A stretch of DNA of 12,708 nt from Gammaproteobacteria bacterium (GTDB lineage: Bacteria; Pseudomonadota; Gammaproteobacteria; Pseudomonadales; Azotimanducaceae): positions 1 through 12,708 of the forward strand of contig JAUIKX010000078.1 of the NCBI GenBank assembly GCA_030430515.1. The letters run 5' to 3'. Under the pieces are notes generated by a model that was not told the origin of the DNA, searched no databases, and saw only the letters and a program-made list of their open reading frames with translations. Shown here piece by piece: positions 1 through 6,504 of the stretch. Every line of letters begins with the position of its first letter. Within the stretch, counting starts at the first letter, position 1. The position numbers were made by a program, and so were the translations under genes.

Positions 1-1
1 C

Positions 2-1786
2 CTCGCACACGTACTCGCTCAGGCGGTTCTGGAGCTGCGGCCGGGATCGACTCTTGGATTCGGACCGCCCATCCGCGATGGTTTCTACTATGACTTCATC
101 CTGTCTGAGCCGCTTTCGGAGGAGGATTTCCCCGAGATCGAGCGGCGGATGAAAAAGATCATCAAGAAAGGTCAGCGCTTCTATCGCGAAGACCTGAGCG
201 CCGATGAAGCGCTCGCCCGTATCGATGAAATGCAGGAGCCCTACAAACGCGAGTATGCCGAGGAGCTGATCGGTAAACATGGGCTCGAGGGGCTGTCTTT
301 CTATCGCAACGGCCCGTTTCTCGACATGTGTGAAGGGCCCCATGTCGACACCACCAAAGAGATTCCCCGCGATGCGTTCAAGCTGCGGAGTCTTGCCGGC
401 GCATACTGGCGCGGGGATTCCAGCAACGTGATGATGACCCGCATCTATGCCTGGGCGTTTCTCGAGAAAGAAACCCTCGATGAGCACGTGGCGCGCTTCG
501 AGGAAGCGCAGGCGCGGGACCACAAGAAGCTCGGCCGGGAGCTGGGCATCTACAAGATCGACAACGATATCGGCAAGGGCCTGCCTTTGTGGCTGCCCAA
601 CGGCACGGTGATTCGCGACGAGCTCGAAAAGCTGGCCCGTGAGCTCGAGTTCAAGGACGGCTACCACAGAGTGGCAACGCCTCACCTGGCTAAGGAGGCG
701 CTCTACTACACCTCCGGCCATCTGCCGTACTACGCCGAAGACATGTATCCGGCTATGGAGCTGATGGAGCAGGACGAGTCTGGAGAAGGGCGCGTGAAGG
801 AAGCGTACCGCCTTCGGCCCATGAACTGTCCGCACCACCACAAGGTCTATGCGGCAGAACCGCGTAGCTACCGAGATCTGCCGTTGCGTCTGGCGGAATA
901 CGGACAGGTTTACCGGTTCGAGGAGTCGGGGGCCGTAAGCGGTCTGCTGCGCGTGCGCGGTATGTGCATGAACGATGCGCACATCTACTGCACCCAGGAG
1001 CAGATCAAGGACGAGTTCAAGCGCGTCATGCGACTTTACGATGAAGCGTACTCCGTGCTTGGGCTCACCAGCTACAAGATCCGCCTGTCGCGCTGGGATC
1101 CCGAAGATCCGAAAGGCAAAGATAAGTACGTGGACAATCCCGATGCCTGGGCGTACTCCGAACAGGTACTGCGTGAAGTGCTTGAAGAGTTGGAAATCGA
1201 CTACGTGGATGGCCCGGGAGAAGCCGCGTTCTACGGGCCGAAAATCGACATTCAGTTCGAGACCGTAACCGGTCGCGAAGAATCGGTATCCACGGTGCAG
1301 CTGGATTTCTCGGTGCCCGAGCGTTTCGGCCTGAAATACGTGGGATCGGATGGTGCGGAGCATACCCCTTACTGCATTCACCGTGCGCCGTTCAGTACCC
1401 ATGAGCGTTTCGTTGCGTATCTGATCGAGCATTTCGCCGGCGCTTTTCCCACCTGGCTTGCGCCGCTTCAGGTGCAGGTGCTCACCGTGGGTGAGCAGTT
1501 CGATGGCTACGCCAACAAGGTGGTGGAACGACTGCGTGGACAGTTCGTGAGGGCCGAACTGGCATCGTCCAACGAGACGCTGCCGAAGAAGATCCGCGAA
1601 GGTACGGTGCGCAAGATTCCCAACCTGCTCATCGTTGGTGAGCGAGAGGCTGCTGACGGGACCGTGACCTTGCGCCGTTACGGGCATAAGGCTCAGGAGA
1701 CCCTGTCGGTGGATGCCTTTGAGGCAGCGATACTTCAGACCATTCAGAGACGTAGCCTGGAATTCTGCATGCCCGGCGGCGAGTGA
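2..1786 (+). CDS. thrS: Threonyl-tRNA synthetase, 5'-truncated by the window edge
   Basis: This enzyme charges tRNA-Thr with threonine in the cytoplasm. The frame is open from base 2, so the gene starts upstream of the window; 594 residues are visible. By comparison with E. coli ThrRS from memory, the window begins near residue 75, so the TGS domain, if present, and the first histidine of the editing site lie outside. The editing domain is visible: AHVLAQAV near the left edge and MCEGPHV (C and H of the CxxxH pair). The class II core follows with the three zinc ligands: Cys in MNCPHHH (codon 827-829), His in NDAHIYC (980-982) and His in CIHRAPFSTHERF (1379-1381). Motif 2 is YRFEESGAVSGLLRVRG. 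A C-terminal anticodon-binding domain starts near PTWLAPLQVQVL. The core wording (MNCPHHH, RVRGMCMNDAHIY, STHERFVAYLIEHF) differs from E. coli. The usual proteobacterial neighbour infC does not follow. A second or transferred ThrRS is possible. Confidence 0.97.
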   Translation, partial: LAHVLAQAVLELRPGSTLGFGPPIRDGFYYDFILSEPLSEEDFPEIERRMKKIIKKGQRFYREDLSADEALARIDEMQEPYKREYAEELIGKHGLEGLSFYRNGPFLDMCEGPHVDTTKEIPRDAFKLRSLAGAYWRGDSSNVMMTRIYAWAFLEKETLDEHVARFEEAQARDHKKLGRELGIYKIDNDIGKGLPLWLPNGTVIRDELEKLARELEFKDGYHRVATPHLAKEALYYTSGHLPYYAEDMYPAMELMEQDESGEGRVKEAYRLRPMNCPHHHKVYAAEPRSYRDLPLRLAEYGQVYRFEESGAVSGLLRVRGMCMNDAHIYCTQEQIKDEFKRVMRLYDEAYSVLGLTSYKIRLSRWDPEDPKGKDKYVDNPDAWAYSEQVLREVLEELEIDYVDGPGEAAFYGPKIDIQFETVTGREESVSTVQLDFSVPERFGLKYVGSDGAEHTPYCIHRAPFSTHERFVAYLIEHFAGAFPTWLAPLQVQVLTVGEQFDGYANKVVERLRGQFVRAELASSNETLPKKIREGTVRKIPNLLIVGEREAADGTVTLRRYGHKAQETLSVDAFEAAILQTIQRRSLEFCMPGGE

Positions 1787-2619
1787 TGGACGACAAGCCT
1801 TACTGCGCGGCGGTCTCGGCCCAGGCTGACGAGCCCATGCTGGGGACCGCCGTTCGGGCCGACGCCTGGTTGATGGTGGAGTTCGATGGTCTTTGGGAGC
1901 GCAAAGCGCTGACAGACAATGCACTGCCGGAAGTGGTGAATCGGTGGATCGAGCGGACTCGGACGAGCCTGACCGGTGAGTACGGCGTGGTAAGACCGCA
2001 ATTCATCAAGCGGCGTCGGTCCGTAGATGAGGACATCACCGTAATGTTCGCCGCTGGTGGCACGCTGTGGCGACGGCAGTTCGCTGACTATGGTGCGTTG
2101 TCGTCCTGGTCGCTGACGGCGGATGAGATGATCGAGGAACCCCATCCTCAATACTTCGTCTGCACCAACGGGCGCCGGGATCGATGCTGCTCCCGTTTCG
2201 GCCTGCCGCTTTACCGCAAGCTGCGGGAGGCGGTGGGCGAGCGCGCCTGGGAAACGACTCACACCGGGGGGCACCGGTTTGCCCCTAATGTGCTGGCGCT
2301 GCCTCAGGGAGCGCTCTACGGGCGGGTGCTGGAGAAGCAGGTGGCAGACTTCGTCGGCGCCGTTGATCGCGGAGAGTTCGTCCGGGCCAACCTCCGCGGC
2401 CGCTCTGTCCTGCCGCCGTCGGCGCAGATCGTGGATGCGGAGCTTGCAGGTGCCGGAGAGTTTATCGACGTCGATGGTGAGTGGGTTCGATTCCGGGTTG
2501 ATGGTGAGGTCGTCAGCCACCGTGTTGAGAAATCGGCCACGGCTTACGATGTGCTGGGCAGCTGCAGAGACGATGCTGCGGAGCCGGTATACCCACTGCT
2601 TTGGGCCGCGTCGGACTGA
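1786..2619 (+). CDS. Sucrase/ferredoxin-like (Apd1-type thioredoxin-like [2Fe-2S]) protein
   Basis: This is a predicted soluble iron-sulfur protein of the Suc_Fer-like family (thioredoxin-like ferredoxins related to yeast Apd1 and Aim32), 277 residues from ATG. The signature is visible: Cys126 and Cys135 form C-X8-C in FVCTNGRRDRCC, followed by His159 and His163 in THTGGH (HxGGH). In Apd1-type proteins these two Cys and two His ligate a [2Fe-2S] cluster. The conserved RFAPNVLALPQGALYGRV follows. An extra Cys134 sits next to the second ligand. The ATG shares one base with the thrS stop (TGATG). A GTG one codon earlier (1783) would overlap it by four bases. No strong ribosome binding site is visible, so translation is probably coupled to thrS. 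The physiological substrate is unknown for bacterial members; a redox role is inferred. The family call is firm, the link to the synthetase is not. Confidence 0.9.
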   Translation: MDDKPYCAAVSAQADEPMLGTAVRADAWLMVEFDGLWERKALTDNALPEVVNRWIERTRTSLTGEYGVVRPQFIKRRRSVDEDITVMFAAGGTLWRRQFADYGALSSWSLTADEMIEEPHPQYFVCTNGRRDRCCSRFGLPLYRKLREAVGERAWETTHTGGHRFAPNVLALPQGALYGRVLEKQVADFVGAVDRGEFVRANLRGRSVLPPSAQIVDAELAGAGEFIDVDGEWVRFRVDGEVVSHRVEKSATAYDVLGSCRDDAAEPVYPLLWAASD

Positions 2620-2643
2620 TCTGCCCGGTTCGTTTTTCAGGCC

Positions 2644-2683
2644 ATCCCCTTGTAAAGTAGCGCTCTTCGCTCAATTTGGGGAT
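2644..2683 (+). promoter_or_regulatory. Possible leader hairpin masking the ribosome binding site of the first dehydrogenase
   Basis: ATCCCC (2644-2649) is exactly complementary to GGGGAT (2678-2683), which contains the G-rich ribosome binding site of the GTG start at 2688. Between the arms is a smaller stem, AGCG (2659-2662) with CGCT (2668-2671) around a 5-base loop. A transcript reading through from upstream could fold to hide the start region. The stem is only 6 bp with a large internal loop, so chance pairing is quite possible. Confidence 0.25.
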
Positions 2684-2687
2684 AGCA

Positions 2688-3794
2688 GTGAACTTCGATT
2701 TTTCGGAAGATGAAAAGCTCGTTCAGGAGCAGACCGCCCGATACCTCACCGATAAATGTGGCACCGATGCGGTGCGTGCGGTCCTCGAAGGTAATGAGGC
2801 TTACAGCAGCGACGTGTGGCAGGGCCTGGCCGATATGGGGCTCATGGGCACGGCACTGCCGGAAGCGTACGGAGGCGTCGAAGCCGGTTATCTGACGCTC
2901 TGTCTCGTGGCTCAGGAACTTGGACGTGCCGTGGCGCCGGTGCCATTTTCCTCCTCCATCTATCTCGCTGCTGAAGCGCTGCGCATGTTTGGTTCCGAGA
3001 CGCAGAAAGAGCTCTGGCTGCCAAAACTCGCAACGGGTGAAGTCGTTGGTACCGTCGCAGTCACTGAAGGCCTGATCGAAGCGGCTGCCGACAATCTTCA
3101 GACCACGGTTTCGGGCGGTGCGGTCAGCGGCCGCAAGCTGGCGGTGGCTGATGGTGGTATTGCCGACCTGGCCGTCGTTCTGGCGCGGGGTGATCAGGGC
3201 GTCGACATGGTGCTGGTGGAGCTGAGCGGCTCCGGCGTGTCCCGTCATGCGGTGGAAACGGTCGATCCGACCCGCGACACCGCGACGATTGTGTTCGACG
3301 GTGCTTCTTCGGAGATGCTGGGTGAGCCGGGCGCGGGTTGGACACAGCTCGACAGGCTCTACGATCGCGCAGCTGTGCTGTTTGCGTTCGAGCAGATCGG
3401 TGGCGCACAGGCGGCGCTCGATATGGCGGTTGGTTATGCCAATGAGCGCTTCGCTTTCGGCCGCGCCATCGGTTCCTTTCAGGGGCTCAAACACATGATG
3501 GCCGATATGTATGTGGCCCTGAAGCTGGCGGAGTCCAACTGCTACTACGCAGCATGGGCGCTGGCGAGCGATTCACCTGAGCTGCCCCTGGCGGCGGCAA
3601 CGGCGCGGGTGTCCGCAATTCAGGCCTACCAGCTCTGTTCCCGGGACAACATTCAGGTGCACGGTGGCATGGGCTTCACATGGGAGTTCGACTGCCACCT
3701 CTACTACCGTCGTTCCAACTACCAGACCCTGCAGCTTGGTGGGTTGAGCGTATGGGAAAACAAACTGATCGACGCGCTGGCTGCGGCGGCTTAA
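2688..3794 (+). CDS. Acyl-CoA dehydrogenase family protein, subunit with catalytic Glu
   Basis: This is a flavoprotein-family dehydrogenase expected to introduce an alpha,beta double bond into an acyl-CoA thioester and pass electrons to ETF. It has 368 residues from GTG 2688, giving the usual start MNFDFSEDEKLVQEQTARYL. That start has GGGG six bases upstream; a TTG at 2676 in frame is less likely. The order is N-terminal helical domain (KCGTD to VPFSSSIYLAAEAL), beta domain (EVVGTVAVTE onward) and C-terminal helical domain (RAAVLFAFEQIGGAQAALDMAVGYANERFAFGRAIGSFQGLKH). Glu333 in HGGMGFTWEF sits where medium-chain enzymes carry the catalytic base. The middle flavin-binding stretch (GRKLAVADGGIADLAVVLARG) is weaker than in the next gene. 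That fits one half of a heteromeric enzyme like the FadE pairs of actinobacterial sterol degradation. The substrate is unknown. Confidence 0.93.
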   Translation: MNFDFSEDEKLVQEQTARYLTDKCGTDAVRAVLEGNEAYSSDVWQGLADMGLMGTALPEAYGGVEAGYLTLCLVAQELGRAVAPVPFSSSIYLAAEALRMFGSETQKELWLPKLATGEVVGTVAVTEGLIEAAADNLQTTVSGGAVSGRKLAVADGGIADLAVVLARGDQGVDMVLVELSGSGVSRHAVETVDPTRDTATIVFDGASSEMLGEPGAGWTQLDRLYDRAAVLFAFEQIGGAQAALDMAVGYANERFAFGRAIGSFQGLKHMMADMYVALKLAESNCYYAAWALASDSPELPLAAATARVSAIQAYQLCSRDNIQVHGGMGFTWEFDCHLYYRRSNYQTLQLGGLSVWENKLIDALAAAA

Positions 3795-3801
3795 GGGAGG
3801 T
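3795..3801 (+). promoter_or_regulatory. Strong ribosome binding site for the second dehydrogenase
   Basis: GGGAGGT begins immediately after the TAA stop of the upstream dehydrogenase and ends five bases before ATG 3807. It is the strongest Shine-Dalgarno site in the left half of the window. It fixes this start and indicates that the two genes are translated from one message. Confidence 0.8.
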
Positions 3802-3806
3802 AGACA

Positions 3807-5048
3807 ATGGATTTTAACGATACACCGCAAGAAGCAGAGTTTCGTGCTGAAGCGCGGGCCTGGATCGCAGCGAATGCACCTGCCCACCTTCACGATGCGC
3901 TGGCGTCGAGCACATTCGGCGGTTTGAATACCGGCGGCGAAGACCCGATCGAGGTGTCCAAAGACTGGCAGAAGAAAAAAGCCGAGGCAGGCTGGGCCTG
4001 CCTGATGTGGCCGACCGAATACGGTGGTCGCGGTGCCTCGCCCATCGAGAATGTGATCTGGAATCAGGAAGAGGGTGTTTACGGCAAACTGTCGAGCATG
4101 TTCATTATCGGCCATGGCATGTGCGGGCCGACGATGATCGCCTATGCCAGCGAAGAGCAGAAGCAGCGCTACCTGCCGAAGCTCGCCAGCGGTGAGGAGG
4201 TGTGGTGCCAGCTGTTTTCCGAGCCTCACGGCGGATCAGATCTCGCGGGGCTGCGCACCAGGGCAGAAAAGGACGGCGATGAGTGGGTCATCAACGGACA
4301 GAAAATCTGGACTTCCGGCGCGCAGAACTCCGACTACGGGATTCTCATCACCCGTACGGATCCGAACGTCGCGAAGCACAAAGGCCTCACCATGTTCTTC
4401 CTGGACATGCGCTCACCGGGCGTGGACATCCGGCCGATCAAGCAGGTCAACGGCCAGAGCGGTTTCAACGAGGTGTATTTCGACGACGTGCGCATTCCCG
4501 ACGCCCAGCGTCTGGGTGCGGTGGGCGATGGCTGGCGGGTATCGCTGACCACGCTCATGAACGAGCGCATGGCCATCGGTGGCAGTATCCCAACGGGTGT
4601 GCCGGAGCTGCTCGAGCTCGTGCAGAGCCTTGCGAAAGACGGCGGTTCAGCCATTGAAGACCCCGCGGTTCGCTCCAAGCTGGCAGACTGGTATGCCAAG
4701 TCGGCAGGCCTGCGAAATACCGCTTCACGTGCGATATCTGCGCTGTCCAAAGGCGATATCCCGGGGCCGGAAAACTCCATCGGTAAGCTGGTTGCTGGCG
4801 GGCTCATGCAGGATGTGGCCAAGTTCGGCATGGACCTGCAGGGCTTCGGTTCGGTGCTGATGGATCCGAAGATCGCTGAAGGCTCGGCGCGCTTCCAGGC
4901 AATGCTGCTGAGATCGCCGGCGGTTCGCATCGAAGGCGGCACGGACCAGATTCTGCGCAATATCATCGGCGAGCGTGTTCTGGGGCTGCCGGACGATATG
5001 CGCGCCGACAAGGGCCTGCCGTTCAACGAGATCCCCAGCGGGAACTGA
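3807..5048 (+). CDS. Acyl-CoA dehydrogenase family protein, subunit with flavin-site motifs
   Basis: The protein has 413 residues from ATG with a strong ribosome binding site. It begins MDFNDTPQEAEFRAEARAWIAANAP, typical of long acyl-CoA dehydrogenases. The classical flavin and substrate stretch is intact: CQLFSEPHGGSDLAGL, then INGQKIWTSGAQNSDYGILITRTDP and FNEVYFDDVRIP. The C-terminus ends with RIEGGTDQILRNIIGERVLGLP. At the place where the upstream subunit has HGGMGFTWE, this protein reads QGFGSVLMD, so the catalytic Glu position appears to be Asp353 (my hand alignment). Only 12 bases separate the two dehydrogenase genes. The pair may form one alpha2beta2 enzyme in which each subunit supplies different active-site parts, as reported for FadE26-27 and FadE28-29. 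An independent dehydrogenase with a displaced catalytic base, as in isovaleryl-CoA dehydrogenase, is the alternative. The substrate is not predictable here. Confidence 0.95.
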   Translation: MDFNDTPQEAEFRAEARAWIAANAPAHLHDALASSTFGGLNTGGEDPIEVSKDWQKKKAEAGWACLMWPTEYGGRGASPIENVIWNQEEGVYGKLSSMFIIGHGMCGPTMIAYASEEQKQRYLPKLASGEEVWCQLFSEPHGGSDLAGLRTRAEKDGDEWVINGQKIWTSGAQNSDYGILITRTDPNVAKHKGLTMFFLDMRSPGVDIRPIKQVNGQSGFNEVYFDDVRIPDAQRLGAVGDGWRVSLTTLMNERMAIGGSIPTGVPELLELVQSLAKDGGSAIEDPAVRSKLADWYAKSAGLRNTASRAISALSKGDIPGPENSIGKLVAGGLMQDVAKFGMDLQGFGSVLMDPKIAEGSARFQAMLLRSPAVRIEGGTDQILRNIIGERVLGLPDDMRADKGLPFNEIPSGN

Positions 5049-5076
5049 AGAGCAGAGCACGAAGGCTGCGGTGACC

Positions 5077-6477
5077 ATGGATGCTCTGCTCGCCCTTCTT
5101 TCGGAAAACGGCACGTGGCTGTTCACCGCCGGCCACGTGCTGGGCGCGGCCATCGCCTGCATACACGTTCTCCTGAAGAAGAAGGAATCGCGATCGGCCC
5201 AGGTGTGGCTCATCATCTGTATTTTCATTCCTTACCTCGGTCCGTTCAGCTATTTTCTGTTCGGCATCAACCGCATAGAAACCCGCGCGCGCAAACTGCG
5301 TGAGCCGGTCGACGAATTTGTTGCAACCACAGCGCCGGAAGTTTTCGAGCATCGCTTCGCTCTTGTCGGGCGCAGGGTGGTGCAGCAGCCTGCCCGATCC
5401 GGAAACAGCGTGCGGGCGCTTGAGAACGGTGAGTCCGCTTATCCGGCGATGCTCCATGCCATCGAGCAGGCACACTCATTTGTGTACCTCTCATCCTATA
5501 TCTTCTCGAACGACCACATCGGGCACAGTTTCGTCAGCGCGTTGGCGGCTGCAATGAGACGTGGCGTGGAGGTGCGGGTGCTGGTTGATGCCATTGGTGA
5601 GTGGTACTCGCTGCCACGCATCAAGCGGGAGATGGCCCGTGCGGGCATTCCATACAGGCGCTTTCTGCCGCCGCGCTGGTTCCCGCCTTTCGGCTACGTC
5701 AACCTGCGCTCCCACAGGAAGCTGCTCGTAGCGGATGGGCGCGTCGCCTTCACCGGTGGCATGAACATCGGCGAGCGGCACGTGATGGACCGCTTTGGCC
5801 GGCGCCACGCCGATGACGTGCATTTCGAGCTGCGCGGACCGGTGGTGGAAGACCTGGTCGGGGTGTTCATCGATGACTGGCAGTTTGCTGCCAACGAGCT
5901 TCTGGAACCTGAGCTGCCGAAGCTCGATCGGGTGGGCGATTGCTGGTGCCGGGTGGTGCCGGATGGGCCGAACGAGGACCTTGATAAGCTCGCATCGGTT
6001 CTTCAGGGTGCCATTGCCAACGCCGAGCATTCGGTATCCATAATGACCCCGTACTTTCTGCCTGAGCGAGATCTGCTCGTCGGTCTGCAGACCGCGGCGA
6101 TGCGCGGCGTTGATGTGCGGGTCGTCATTCCGGAACGAAGCAACCTGCCTTACGTGGACTGGGCCACCCGCCATGTGCTTTCCGAGCTGACCAGAAAAGG
6201 TGTGCGGGTGTTTACCCGTCAGCCTTTTTCTCACGCCAAGCTTTTTTCGGCTGACGATCGCTATGCGCTCATCGGCACGGCCAACCTCGATCCGCGGAGC
6301 CTACGTCTGAATTTCGAGCTGGGGGTTGAGGTGTTCGACGAAGAGTTCGCGGCAGGTGTCGGGCGGCTGATTCGGTCGGACGACGATCCGGAAATCGATA
6401 CGGCGGAACTTCAGGCCCGTTCGCTGCCCCGACGCTTGCGGGATGCGACGTTCGCTCTGTTCACACCGTATCTATAG
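5077..6477 (+). CDS. cls: Cardiolipin synthase (phospholipase D superfamily)
   Basis: This enzyme condenses two phosphatidylglycerol molecules to cardiolipin and glycerol at the inner membrane (bacterial Cls reaction). It has 466 residues from ATG 5077, close to E. coli ClsA. Two N-terminal membrane helices are visible (around residues 8-28 and 40-62, ending YLGPFSYFLFGINR), then two phospholipase-D catalytic motifs. The first is H213-x-K215-x4-D220 in HRKLLVADGRVAFTGGMNIG, the second H386-x-K388-x4-D393 in HAKLFSADDRYALIGTANLD. The start is a choice between ATG 5077 and GTG 5071; neither has a good ribosome binding site (AAGG at 5062-5065 is nearest). The open frame extends further upstream inside the dehydrogenase gene, but those residues look like frame noise. 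The 28-base gap to the dehydrogenase stop suggests co-transcription. All catalytic residues are present, so it should be active. Confidence 0.95.
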   Translation: MDALLALLSENGTWLFTAGHVLGAAIACIHVLLKKKESRSAQVWLIICIFIPYLGPFSYFLFGINRIETRARKLREPVDEFVATTAPEVFEHRFALVGRRVVQQPARSGNSVRALENGESAYPAMLHAIEQAHSFVYLSSYIFSNDHIGHSFVSALAAAMRRGVEVRVLVDAIGEWYSLPRIKREMARAGIPYRRFLPPRWFPPFGYVNLRSHRKLLVADGRVAFTGGMNIGERHVMDRFGRRHADDVHFELRGPVVEDLVGVFIDDWQFAANELLEPELPKLDRVGDCWCRVVPDGPNEDLDKLASVLQGAIANAEHSVSIMTPYFLPERDLLVGLQTAAMRGVDVRVVIPERSNLPYVDWATRHVLSELTRKGVRVFTRQPFSHAKLFSADDRYALIGTANLDPRSLRLNFELGVEVFDEEFAAGVGRLIRSDDDPEIDTAELQARSLPRRLRDATFALFTPYL

Positions 6478-6504
6478 ACGTAGAGTCCACAGCGAGGACG
6501 GAAC

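Noticed and set aside
2637..3494. Open frame of 285 codons antisense to the first dehydrogenase
   Set aside because: It is a shadow of a well-supported gene in a GC-rich sequence, with no recognisable motif and no ribosome binding site.
4975..5076. N-terminal extension of cardiolipin synthase into the dehydrogenase gene
   Set aside because: The extra residues are polar, Cys- and Arg-rich frame noise. The normal hydrophobic N-terminus starts at MDALLALLSENG.
5491..6234. Open frame of 247 codons antisense to cardiolipin synthase
   Set aside because: The sense frame has both HKD motifs. The antisense product has no coherent domain or hydrophobic pattern.
6478..6504. Possible terminator between convergent cls and prc
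   Set aside because: Only a 4-bp GTCC/GGAC stem is seen, with no T-run on either strand.
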